A program made the translations under genes and the position numbers. Shown piece after piece: positions 1 through 5,448 of a stretch of 6,814 nucleotides of DNA. Within the stretch, counting starts at the first letter, position 1. Each line of letters begins with the position of its first letter. The stretch covers positions 1 to 6,814 of the forward strand of contig JAKQBU010000115.1 of the NCBI GenBank assembly GCA_029573975.1, read 5' to 3'. Below the pieces are notes generated by a model. That model was not told the DNA's origin, ran no database searches, and was given only the letters and a program-made list of their open reading frames with translations. This DNA is from Planctomycetota bacterium. Its GTDB lineage: Bacteria > Planctomycetota > Phycisphaerae > Sedimentisphaerales > SM23-30.

Positions 1-35
1 ATGATTGAATTCTTCAGACTTTCCATATCCGCCAT
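1..35 (-). CDS. 5' end of an unidentified leftward gene, cut by the window edge
   Basis: An ATG at 35-33 on the minus strand opens a frame reading MADMESLKNSI before the window ends. It is preceded by a good Shine-Dalgarno stretch, AAGGTGAGG, with about 9 bases to the ATG. The residues look like an ordinary hydrophilic, helix-forming N-terminus. Eleven codons are too few to assign a family. The start call rests on the ribosome binding site and on a possible promoter further upstream at 200-172. Gene and start are moderately likely; function is unknown. Confidence 0.45.
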   Translation of the reverse strand, partial: MADMESLKNSI

Positions 36-337
36 AACTTTTTACCTCACCTTGGACCAAATTCTTCTATTTTTTTCCTTTTTTTAATAACCACTTTTGG
101 TCGCAGCGATTATTATTCTCACTCTTGGCTTTTTATACGTAAAAAGCTGCCGTTACATACATAGGCCTCATACTATAATGAACCGCAAAAGACAACGCAA
201 TAGTTTAAAACACTTTTTTTACTCCTTGATTCCCCGGACAAACCGTTGTAATTTACTTTCAAATAACAGCTTACAGCGAATATGCCGCGCCGGCGAACTT
301 TTTTATTTTTTTCCGCATCTATAAACCAGGATTGCCA
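36..337. other. Divergent AT-rich intergenic spacer
   Basis: This is 302 bases between the leftward partial gene and the rightward phosphatase gene. It is rich in T-runs on the plus strand (for example 70-85). The short open frames in it have no ribosome binding site or protein-like composition, so I call no gene. It should carry the promoters of both flanking genes. A leftward candidate is listed separately. For the rightward gene there is a TATAAT at 174-179 but no convincing -35 box upstream. Confidence 0.5.
172..200 (-). promoter_or_regulatory. Possible sigma-70-type promoter for the leftward gene at 1-35
   Basis: On the minus strand, TTGCGT (200-195) is followed after 17 bases by TATAGT (177-172). 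This gives 3/6 and 5/6 matches to the -35 and -10 consensus with ideal spacing. It lies about 135 bases upstream of the ATG at 35, leaving a long leader. The -10 overlaps a plus-strand TATAAT (174-179). The region is AT-rich, so a chance match is possible. Confidence 0.3.
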
Positions 338-1150
338 ATGAATTACCTCCCTCTGCTCCATATCGCCGAAGAAGCCGCCCGTGCCGCCGGACAGCATGCC
401 CTCCAGGTCGCCGCCAGCACCCCGTCCGAATACAAAAGCCCCGACCAGATTGTCACCCAGGCCGACCGCGACTGCCAGGCCCTCATCATCCAAAAAATCA
501 TAACCCATTGCCCCGGCCATGGTTTTATCGGTGAAGAAGGCGAACACGGCCAGCTTTTCCGGCAGGAACCGGATGGCCCCGAACCGCTCTGGTGGGTGAT
601 CGATCCGATTGACGGAACCCGGAATTACGCCAATAAAGCCCTCAATTTTGCCGTGTCGATTGCCCTTCTCCGGAACGGACTGCCGGTGGTGGGCGTTATT
701 TATGATCCCAGCACCAACCAGCTTTTCTCCGCTGCCATCGACGGACCCGCCCGGCGAAACGGCCAGCCGATTCAATGCCGCAGCGAAGCACTCGACAGCA
801 ACAGCCAGGTGGCCATCTCGGGAAATTACAATTCCCCCCTGCCCTCGTATGTCGCCCGCTTCCTGGAGCGTTTTGTCTGTATGAATCTCGGCTCCGCCGC
901 CCTGCATTATGCCTGGGTCGCCGCCGGCGCCTACTCTGCGGCTTTTTCCCTGAAGGTTAAGTTATGGGATATTGCCGCCGGCGCCCTGATCTGCCAAAGA
1001 GCTGGCGCTCGTGTTACCGACTTACAGGACCAGCCGGTATTCCCCTGCGATTGCCGCGGCTATCGCGGACAGCCGATCCCCCTGCTCATCGCCGGCAACA
1101 CCGCTCATCAACAGCTCATGAAATTAATCCGGCAAAGCAATGACCGATAA
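338..1150 (+). CDS. Inositol-monophosphatase-family sugar/inositol phosphatase
   Basis: This predicts a 270-residue cytosolic, Mg2+-dependent phosphomonoesterase, within the usual 250-280 residue range. The family signatures appear in order: VTQADRD near residues 39-45, GEEGE at 65-69, WVIDPIDGTRNY at 86-97, GSAALHYAWVAAG at 185-197 and LWDIAAG at 209-215. The metal ligands known from IMPA1/SuhB are all present (Glu67, Asp89, Asp92, Asp211), so the enzyme should be active. ATG 338 is chosen over a TTG at 332 because AGGA (328-331) sits 6 bases upstream. The substrate is uncertain: inositol-1-phosphate, another sugar phosphate or histidinol phosphate are possible. The DPIDGTRNY form argues against the CysQ branch, which usually has DPLDGTKEF. 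The DUF2617 gene follows on the same strand after 129 bases with its own candidate promoter, so an operon is not established. Confidence 0.9.
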   Translation: MNYLPLLHIAEEAARAAGQHALQVAASTPSEYKSPDQIVTQADRDCQALIIQKIITHCPGHGFIGEEGEHGQLFRQEPDGPEPLWWVIDPIDGTRNYANKALNFAVSIALLRNGLPVVGVIYDPSTNQLFSAAIDGPARRNGQPIQCRSEALDSNSQVAISGNYNSPLPSYVARFLERFVCMNLGSAALHYAWVAAGAYSAAFSLKVKLWDIAAGALICQRAGARVTDLQDQPVFPCDCRGYRGQPIPLLIAGNTAHQQLMKLIRQSNDR

Positions 1151-1190
1151 TATAATTTTTCGCAATCCCCGCGAAATTCCGGTTTCTTTC

Positions 1191-1220
1191 TTGCTCTGGA
1201 ATCCTTTTTCGGGTTATAAT
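1191..1220 (+). promoter_or_regulatory. Candidate promoter for the DUF2617 gene
   Basis: A perfect TATAAT (1215-1220) lies 60 bases before the DUF2617 ATG. TTGCTC (1191-1196) lies 18 bases further up and matches the -35 consensus at only 3/6. Position and -10 quality fit a promoter in the 129-base gap after the phosphatase gene; the weak -35 box lowers confidence. Confidence 0.4.
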
Positions 1221-1279
1221 ATTATGTAGAGAAAATGGAATGATGAAAGGAATACGTTTCAAGGCACCCAGGGAAAAAA

Positions 1280-1831
1280 ATGGAACCGTCTCGAATAGAT
1301 CAATCTTTAAGCGAACTGAATTTTTATCTCTTTCAGCGGCCTCTGCATCCGGAATTGTTCAATATCTACAGCTCCCGGCAGTTCACGCAGGGCGATTATG
1401 AGGTCCAGATCTGGATTATCGGCTGCAGCCACGTCGTCAGCGTCTTTGCCGGTTCCCATTGCCTGACCGAGCTGATCTGCCCGCCCGACCAGATGCTCCC
1501 CCAGCGCGGCCTGCTCGAACAGTTCGCCTTCCGCGGCGAGAAAAGCCACAAGTGTTCCTGGTCCAAAGGCTACGGCTACATGATGAACTTCGAAGTCGAA
1601 ACCATGAGCACCAATCTCTACAAACAAACGCACAATGACCTGACCAATGCCGCCCGCAAACGCGGTATCTTCACTGCCTTTCCCCAGTGGGCACGCGGCG
1701 AACTGATCCCTTTCAGCTATCTTGACTACGATGCCGGCCAGTACGAACTCCGCCTGCACACCTTCCACGCCTTCCCCGAACAGCAGACCATCCTGAAAAC
1801 CCAGTCCCTGTTCGACATGAACAAGCATTAA
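1280..1831 (+). CDS. DUF2617 family protein
   Basis: This predicts a soluble 183-residue protein with no signal peptide or membrane segment. It matches my memory of DUF2617, a family of about 160-180 residues in planctomycetes and actinobacteria with no known function. Supporting features in order are: RPLHPELF (20-27), IIGCSHVVSV (46-55), a glutamate in the next strand (LTELIC), YMMNFEVETMS near 100-110, RKRGIFTAFP (127-136), IPFSYL and LRLHTFHAFPEQQTI near 157-171. The last block contains the HAFPE signature seen as HAYPE or HAYPQ in relatives. AGGGA at 1270-1274 lies 5 bases before the ATG. Two ATGs at 1240 and 1243 are out of frame. The final histidine codon and TAA stop (1826-1831) fall inside the left arm of the foldback element, so the native C-terminus may have been altered. 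Family is likely; function unknown. Confidence 0.75.
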   Translation: MEPSRIDQSLSELNFYLFQRPLHPELFNIYSSRQFTQGDYEVQIWIIGCSHVVSVFAGSHCLTELICPPDQMLPQRGLLEQFAFRGEKSHKCSWSKGYGYMMNFEVETMSTNLYKQTHNDLTNAARKRGIFTAFPQWARGELIPFSYLDYDAGQYELRLHTFHAFPEQQTILKTQSLFDMNKH

Positions 1832-2081
1832 CCCGCATTTCTCACGGGATTTTGACAAATATAGTGATAACTCAATGGTTCAACATGTCTTATGTACTAA
1901 CCCCTTCGCAAAAATCAACTGTCTGTTTTCAGCGCGAATTTTTGACCCGCCTTCGAGGCCGCAGGAGCTATCTTCCGCAGGCATATAAGTATATATGTTG
2001 AGGACAGATAGTGACGAGAACGAAGAAGGTGGGCAAAAAGACCGCTGAAAATCGAAAGTCCGTGAGAAATGCGGGTTAATG
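1826..2081. repeat. Long foldback element with 22-bp inverted ends (MITE-like or structured RNA)
   Basis: The end arms 1826-1847 and 2060-2081 are perfect inverted copies over 22 bases, including CCCGCATTTCTCACGG bordered by TTAA on the outside. Complementarity continues inward in the same register. Positions 1926-1934 pair with 2043-2051 (9 bp); 1939-1954 pair with 2025-2039 (15 pairs, one bulged A, one G-T); 1968-1976 pair with 2002-2011 (one bulge); and CATATA (1982-1987) pairs with TATATG (1992-1997) across an AGTA loop. The left side has an unpaired 78 bases (1848-1925) against 8 bases on the right, as if one arm carried an insertion. No convincing ORF lies inside. It sits between convergent genes and supplies the DUF2617 stop. 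TTAA borders would suit transposons that duplicate TTAA, such as IS1380 relatives; this is an inference, and no duplication beyond the symmetrical TTAA is visible. Confidence 0.75.
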
Positions 2082-2163
2082 CCCCCCGCCTGCCGGCATG
2101 GCCGGCGCCGTTTCCGCACATAACCGCAGTCCGGCAAACCACGATGCGCTCCGGGCCGCCGTA

Positions 2164-2502
2164 TCAGGGTATTCGGCTGGGTTCCCGCTGGGCGTCCGCC
2201 TGCGGGAAAGAACCGTCGGAACTCCCGACAGCCAGAACAAACGGGATCAGCAGGCAAAATCCGCCCAGACTTAAAAGAACGGATGGAATTTGCAAATATC
2301 GATAAAAACTGCCGTCGGAAAATATGCCAAACCTGGGTAAGAGCGGCACGACCGTCCATACGAGTGTGTTAATAAGGGAAATGATAAGGTAGCCGAGGAA
2401 AAAAAACCGGCCGCGAAAAACCGGCCGGGTACTGACCAGCACGATCAATACGATCGTCAGAATGGGATAACACGCATATAACACCGTTCCAATCGCATCC
2501 AT
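2164..2502 (-). CDS. Small membrane protein of unknown function, three predicted helices
   Basis: This predicts 112 residues with three hydrophobic segments at about 4-23, 33-55 and 70-92, and a short polar C-terminus. Positive residues (RPVFRGR, 26-32) follow the first helix. No enzyme motif or known family is recognised. The open frame extends further upstream, but that part reads as hydrophilic, cysteine-rich noise. I place the start at ATG 2502, one codon inside an ATG-ATG pair, because AAAGGA (2514-2509) lies 6 bases before it; ATG 2505 would leave only 3 bases. It follows another small membrane gene on the same strand after 82 bases and is probably co-transcribed. The two may act as a pair, though no sequence link is seen between them. 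Confidence 0.7.
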   Translation of the reverse strand: MDAIGTVLYACYPILTIVLIVLVSTRPVFRGRFFFLGYLIISLINTLVWTVVPLLPRFGIFSDGSFYRYLQIPSVLLSLGGFCLLIPFVLAVGSSDGSFPQADAQREPSRIP

Positions 2503-2584
2503 CATAAATCCTTTCGCTTGAATCGGGCTGCCGTCATCTCCGCCATCCGGCCTCCCGAAATGGCCGGCGCGGCAGAATTTTCCT

Positions 2585-3028
2585 TTATATGCCATTCCCC
2601 CGCCCAATGGTCGTTTCATGGCTGGGCAGGCTCTGCAATCCATTACTTTTTCCTGTCGGTTCTGGCTGCTTTTCATTACCGGCTTGCAATTTCCGGTCCG
2701 CATCAAAATTCAAAGGCCAGGGGAAAAAGTAGCGCGTGGCCATAAGCAGGGGAATCACCACCAGGCTGTTCAGCAACAGTGCCGCGACGCCGCGCCAGAA
2801 GTGTATAAACAGCATCAGCAGCGGCCCCAGCACCGAAAATACCAGCAGCACCACATAGGCCCATTTATGCCCCAGGATCAATCCCGTCAGGATTGCCGTA
2901 TTCAAAACCACAGCCACCAGCAGGGCTTCCGATCCCCGCCGCACACCGAGCATGAGCTGGATCAGCGTCATCACTCCCAGCATCGCCACGCAAAACCACA
3001 GCGACGCCGGCTTCTCGGATTTTTCCAT
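2585..3028 (-). CDS. Small membrane protein of unknown function, four predicted helices
   Basis: This predicts 147 residues with four hydrophobic segments at about 10-29, 35-53, 56-75 and 80-97, then a polar 45-residue tail rich in Lys, Gln, Glu and Ser. The N-terminus MEKSEKPAS is short and charged. No family is recognised; the compact four-helix layout resembles many uncharacterised integral membrane proteins. An in-frame ATG exists 15 codons upstream (3073), but 3028 is preferred because AAAGGA (3043-3038) lies 9 bases before it. The next small membrane gene begins 82 bases downstream on the same strand, suggesting an operon. tRNA-Ser lies upstream, about 110 bases from the start, and read-through from it cannot be excluded. 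Confidence 0.75.
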   Translation of the reverse strand: MEKSEKPASLWFCVAMLGVMTLIQLMLGVRRGSEALLVAVVLNTAILTGLILGHKWAYVVLLVFSVLGPLLMLFIHFWRGVAALLLNSLVVIPLLMATRYFFPWPLNFDADRKLQAGNEKQPEPTGKSNGLQSLPSHETTIGRGNGI

Positions 3029-3090
3029 AGCACCGCATCCTTTCTTACATTCCCATCGATGGATACCTGGCAAAAAATGAAATTCCTTAA

Positions 3091-3129
3091 AAACCGCATT
3101 TTTGAGCCAAAGACCGCGTTTTTGCCAAA
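3091..3129. repeat. Imperfect 20-bp tandem direct repeat
   Basis: AAACCGCATTTTT (3091-3103) and AGACCGCGTTTTT (3111-3123) are 20 bases apart and match at 11 of 13 positions, each followed by a GCCAAA stretch. The pair lies between tRNA-Ser and the start of the 147-residue membrane gene. It may be a remnant or a binding site; chance is possible. Confidence 0.3.
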
Positions 3130-3138
3130 AAAAGAGAT

Positions 3139-3223
3139 CGGATGAGGAGGGATTCGAACCCCCGTAACCTTACGGTTAAACGGTTTTCAAGACCGTCGCC
3201 TTAAACCACTCGGCCACTCATCC
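3139..3223 (-). tRNA. tRNA-Ser(UGA)
   Basis: On the minus strand the 85 bases fold as a complete type II tRNA. The acceptor arm is GGATGAG paired with CTCATCC plus discriminator G. The D arm is GCC/GGC with GTGG in the loop, and the anticodon stem is ACGGT/ACCGT around loop CTTGAAA. The anticodon TGA lies at 3189-3187. The long variable arm contains AACC-GTAA-GGTT, and the T arm has GGGGG/CCCTC around TTCGAAT. The UGA anticodon, long variable arm and G discriminator all indicate serine. CCA is not encoded. A T7 run follows within about 5 bases and may help end transcription, although no hairpin precedes it apart from the tRNA itself. Confidence 0.97.
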
Positions 3224-3730
3224 CGGTATGTATTGACGGAACCGCTAAAATCAATGTTGACATCCACAAAGGCTCTGGCTCTCCCATAACAAGGGTTCCA
3301 GGAGCTATTGACGCTGGCGTCAAAGCACACTCTGCCAAATTTCCGCTTACCCTACCGCCGAAAGGCCGGTTTTGCAAGAAAATTTCCTCCCTCCCAGCCG
3401 GTGGCGGAGCCTTTTTCGGGCTGGAAACAGACACACGCGGCCGGCGAAAGGGAAAATAGTACGTAAGATATTCTGAAAACTGGAGTTACTGCAATAAACC
3501 CCCACCTCCCGCAAAACATGCGAGCCAAGACCTTGCCGCTATGCCTGGCAATCCGTATGTATCCGCCGGAACCAGCACAAGCCGATTTCGTCATCCACAA
3601 CCGGCCCCGGCTCCCCACGAATAAGGTGGCCGCTGGGCCGTCTTTATGGCTTATAAACGTTCCCTGGCATCATCCTGCCCATTCCGACAGCATGACGCCA
3701 GGGTAACAAATATTCGAATTTGCAACTATA
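3224..3730. other. 507-bp intergenic region without a convincing gene
   Basis: This lies between the third PEP-CTERM gene in transcription order and tRNA-Ser. Open frames on both strands are short, lack ribosome binding sites and have no recognisable domain. A leftward stretch without a start, near 3345-3225, has protein-like composition (CFDASVNSSW, ARAFVDVNIDF) and might be a gene remnant, but the evidence is thin. A stem-loop at 3662-3703 lies downstream of the PEP-CTERM stop. The region must also hold the tRNA promoter, for which I found no clear boxes. No riboswitch consensus was recognised. Confidence 0.5.
3662..3703 (-). terminator. Stem-loop downstream of the 289-residue PEP-CTERM gene
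   Basis: CCCTGGCATCA (3662-3672) pairs with TGACGCCAGGG (3693-3703). The 11-bp stem has a single A/C mismatch on the plus strand that becomes a G-U pair in leftward RNA. It starts 28 bases after the PEP-CTERM stop. No U-tract follows, so it is not a classic intrinsic terminator; it may protect the 3' end or mark Rho-type termination. Confidence 0.4.
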
Positions 3731-4600
3731 TTACAGCGTATTTCTTCGCCGCAGCCAGCCGACCAGGCCGACACCAATCCCGCCCAGCAGAATCGCACCG
3801 GGGGCGGGAATTACAACATAATCTGAACCAAATTCAAAATCATCCCAAATAGTCCAGGGCTTATTATCACCCCAACTGCTAAGTGGGGATGTAAACATTG
3901 TATATAAACCAATTGTTTCACCTAAGTCTATATAATCATCACGATAACTTGAACCAACTTCGTTATCGTCAATATAGAAATGGACTTTACCATCAATACT
4001 GCTCAACTGCATCTTAAGGTTAACCCATCTTTCGTCTTCGCGTGTTACTCCAGTGTCCTGCCAGCCGGGATGGTTCTCGCCAACGGCTACATAGTAATAA
4101 TTATCACTTTTACTAGTACGCGCACCAAATTGGATATCCGTCCAGTCTTCATCACCAATAAAATCTTCAGGATCACTAACATCAATATAAGGATTCACCC
4201 ACGAAGGAACGGCATAAAGTTGACCCGCACGATGCAAACTGCCGTCTTCCCAGCCACTGTCATAATACCAAACACTAACCCATGGATTGTACTGTTTGCT
4301 CATTGCATTTCCATCAACACCAATTGGATTTACTGCCGCCCAAAACATTGAACTTGACGGTGTACTCATAGCGGTTAAACGCATACCGCCGGTGCCCTCA
4401 CGGCCGCCAGCTACGAAATCCATCATTTTGCCTACTGGAGCTTCACCATGCCGATATGCACTGTTTTCCCAACCTGGTGCATAATCAGTATTCCACTCTG
4501 TATCAAAAGTAAAACTACCCGAATAATTAGCTTGAGCCAAACTGCTAATAATTAACAAAGAAACCAAAATTGTTAAACAAGTTGACATTACCTTTTTCAT
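3731..4600 (-). CDS. Exported PEP-CTERM protein with predicted concanavalin-like fold
   Basis: This predicts 289 residues. An N-terminal signal peptide spans 1-24, with cleavage after AQA. The middle is rich in Trp, Tyr, Asp and Gly. The C-terminal sorting tail starts at Ile264 with IPAPG, followed by a hydrophobic helix ([13 protein letters not shown]) and Arg-Arg-Arg. Exosortases cut such tails after export, leaving a surface or matrix protein. The segment WVNLKMQLSSIDGKVHFYID (192-211), followed by LGETIGLYTMF and WDDFEFG (252-258), resembles the closing strands of concanavalin-like lectin/glucanase domains, so carbohydrate binding is plausible but no catalytic residues are evident. AAAGGA (4613-4608) lies 7 bases before the ATG. 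The body is AT-rich (37% GC in a sampled 120 bases) while the tail DNA is about 72% GC. It is third in a co-directional PEP-CTERM array, 191 bases after the previous gene. Confidence 0.85.
   Translation of the reverse strand: MKKVMSTCLTILVSLLIISSLAQANYSGSFTFDTEWNTDYAPGWENSAYRHGEAPVGKMMDFVAGGREGTGGMRLTAMSTPSSSMFWAAVNPIGVDGNAMSKQYNPWVSVWYYDSGWEDGSLHRAGQLYAVPSWVNPYIDVSDPEDFIGDEDWTDIQFGARTSKSDNYYYVAVGENHPGWQDTGVTREDERWVNLKMQLSSIDGKVHFYIDDNEVGSSYRDDYIDLGETIGLYTMFTSPLSSWGDNKPWTIWDDFEFGSDYVVIPAPGAILLGGIGVGLVGWLRRRNTL
3747..3796 (-). repeat. Sorting-tail DNA module, copy A
   Basis: These 50 bases inside the 3' end of the 289-residue PEP-CTERM gene are identical to 4808-4857 at every position. They encode the segment from the alanine of PAPGA to the first arginines of the tail. 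GC content is 36/50, against about 37% in the gene body just upstream. Confidence 0.9.
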
Positions 4601-4687
4601 CTTTTTGTCCTTTCAAATAAAATTAAACACAAATTTACACGTTGCAAAACATAAAAACAAAAAAACCTACTTCATCGCTTTTTTATA

Positions 4688-4704
4688 TGTAAGCAAAGCT
4701 TACA
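4688..4704. promoter_or_regulatory. Perfect 7-bp inverted repeat, possible operator or small hairpin
   Basis: TGTAAGC-AAA-GCTTACA is a perfect palindrome with a 3-base centre in the AT-rich gap between two PEP-CTERM genes, 88 bases upstream of the leftward ATG at 4600. It could be a dimeric regulator site or a small hairpin; no U-tract follows it on the minus strand. No clear -35/-10 pair was found next to it. Confidence 0.35.
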
Positions 4705-4729
4705 CAACTACACTTTTTTTCGGAGGTAA

Positions 4730-4762
4730 TCAGGCGATCGCCAGTTAGTAGCGACCGCCTGA
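4730..4762 (-). terminator. 12-bp stem-loop downstream of the 199-residue PEP-CTERM gene
   Basis: TCAGGCGATCGC (4730-4741) pairs with GCGACCGCCTGA (4751-4762) around a 9-base loop. The single mismatch becomes G-U in leftward RNA, giving a continuous 12-bp stem. It begins 29 bases after the stop codon at 4792. A-rich rather than U-rich sequence follows, so intrinsic termination is doubtful; a 3'-end stabiliser between co-directional genes is an alternative. Confidence 0.45.
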
Positions 4763-4791
4763 CCAGTATTCCGTTTTACAAAATCATTGCC

Positions 4792-5391
4792 TTACAGGCT
4801 CCTGCGCCGCCGCAGCCAGCCGACCAGGCCGACACCAATCCCGCCCAGCAGAATCGCGCCGGGAGCCGGAATCGGGGGGGAGGAACTGAGCATGTAACAG
4901 CAGTCCGAGTCGAAACCGATCCCGAACTGGACGGTTCCCGCCGCCGCACCCTGATTGATCAGGGCCAGATCCTCGGCTGTGAACACGTAGGTCCAGTCGC
5001 CTTTGCTTATGGCCCCATCGGGGTCCGTATAGATGTCCAGCTCATAGCCGCCATAGACGGCTATGCTGTTTCCCTGGCTGGGATTATCGACACCCGTGAA
5101 AACACCGTTTTCGTTAAAGGCGATACCGGCCAGCTCATTCCCGCCCAGCAGGTGGACGTACAGGACGTTATTGACATCCTCATCGGCGTTGTAAAGATCG
5201 GGCAGCGTCAACTGCAGCGACTCGATCGCTCCGCCGGCGGGGGTGCTGAGGGCGACCTTCCACATGTAATAGTGGTTATGCGTCATCACACCCAGTTCCG
5301 AAGGAACGGTCAGCGTCGTATTGGCGCTGACGGTCGAGACAAAAATCATTGCCGCGATCAATATCGGCAAGATCAATTTCTTATACTTCAT
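4792..5391 (-). CDS. Small exported PEP-CTERM protein with GFDSDCCY segment
   Basis: This predicts 199 residues. The signal peptide is 1-23 (MKYKK, hydrophobic core, cleavage after VSA). A beta-rich domain fills 24-173. The sorting tail begins IPAPG at Ile174, then the hydrophobic helix and four arginines. The domain contains [32 protein letters not shown] and [14 protein letters not shown], ending in [12 protein letters not shown]. From memory, many planctomycete PEP-CTERM proteins share this layout with a GFDxDC segment, but I know no function. Cys164-Cys165 are adjacent. An in-frame ATG at 5445 is rejected: the true start at 5391 has AAAGGAG (5404-5398) 6 bases upstream and begins the signal peptide. 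The gene follows the 228-residue PEP-CTERM gene after 57 bases, probably in one transcript. Its body is GC-rich (62% in 120 sampled bases), unlike both PEP-CTERM neighbours. Confidence 0.85.
   Translation of the reverse strand: MKYKKLILPILIAAMIFVSTVSANTTLTVPSELGVMTHNHYYMWKVALSTPAGGAIESLQLTLPDLYNADEDVNNVLYVHLLGGNELAGIAFNENGVFTGVDNPSQGNSIAVYGGYELDIYTDPDGAISKGDWTYVFTAEDLALINQGAAAGTVQFGIGFDSDCCYMLSSSPPIPAPGAILLGGIGVGLVGWLRRRRSL
4808..4857 (-). repeat. Sorting-tail DNA module, copy B
   Basis: This 50-base tail segment is identical to copy A (3747-3796), including third codon positions. It lies in a gene whose body is itself GC-rich, so this copy matches its surroundings best. Confidence 0.9.
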
Positions 5392-5448
5392 CCAAAACTC
5401 CTTTCTGGGACACTGCCATGAGTTCCTGGAGAGGTTGCAAAACAATGG

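Noticed and set aside
1..87. Rightward 28-codon frame beginning at base 1
   Set aside because: It is Phe/Leu-rich because it reads a T-rich tract, and the minus strand there has a better supported gene start.
173..907. Leftward 244-residue open frame opposite the phosphatase gene
   Set aside because: It is the mirror frame of a clearly recognised inositol-monophosphatase gene with all its catalytic motifs, and it is Gly-rich with no domain.
1880..2359. Leftward 159-residue open frame overlapping the foldback element and the 112-residue membrane gene
   Set aside because: Its composition is low-complexity Arg/Ser/Pro, it has no ribosome binding site, and it is antisense to or overlaps better supported features.
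2547..2567. CCGGCC/GGCCGG hairpin with a 9-base loop between the two membrane genes
   Set aside because: Six GC pairs in GC-rich DNA are easily due to chance. There is no U-tract, and a downstream co-directional gene follows at once.
3044..3073. TTGCCA-N18-TGTAAG promoter-like pair before the 147-residue membrane gene
   Set aside because: Its start point would fall at or after the ribosome binding site (3043-3038), which would leave the transcript without it.
3225..3345. Leftward open stretch with protein-like composition (CFDASVNSSW, ARAFVDVNIDF) running into tRNA-Ser
   Set aside because: It is only about 40 codons after an in-frame TAG, has no start with a ribosome binding site, and its end would overlap the tRNA gene. 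Chance is the simpler explanation.
4730..4762. Reading the 12-bp stem as a CRISPR or integron-type repeat
   Set aside because: It occurs once, with no array of regularly spaced copies and no associated integrase or cas gene in the window.
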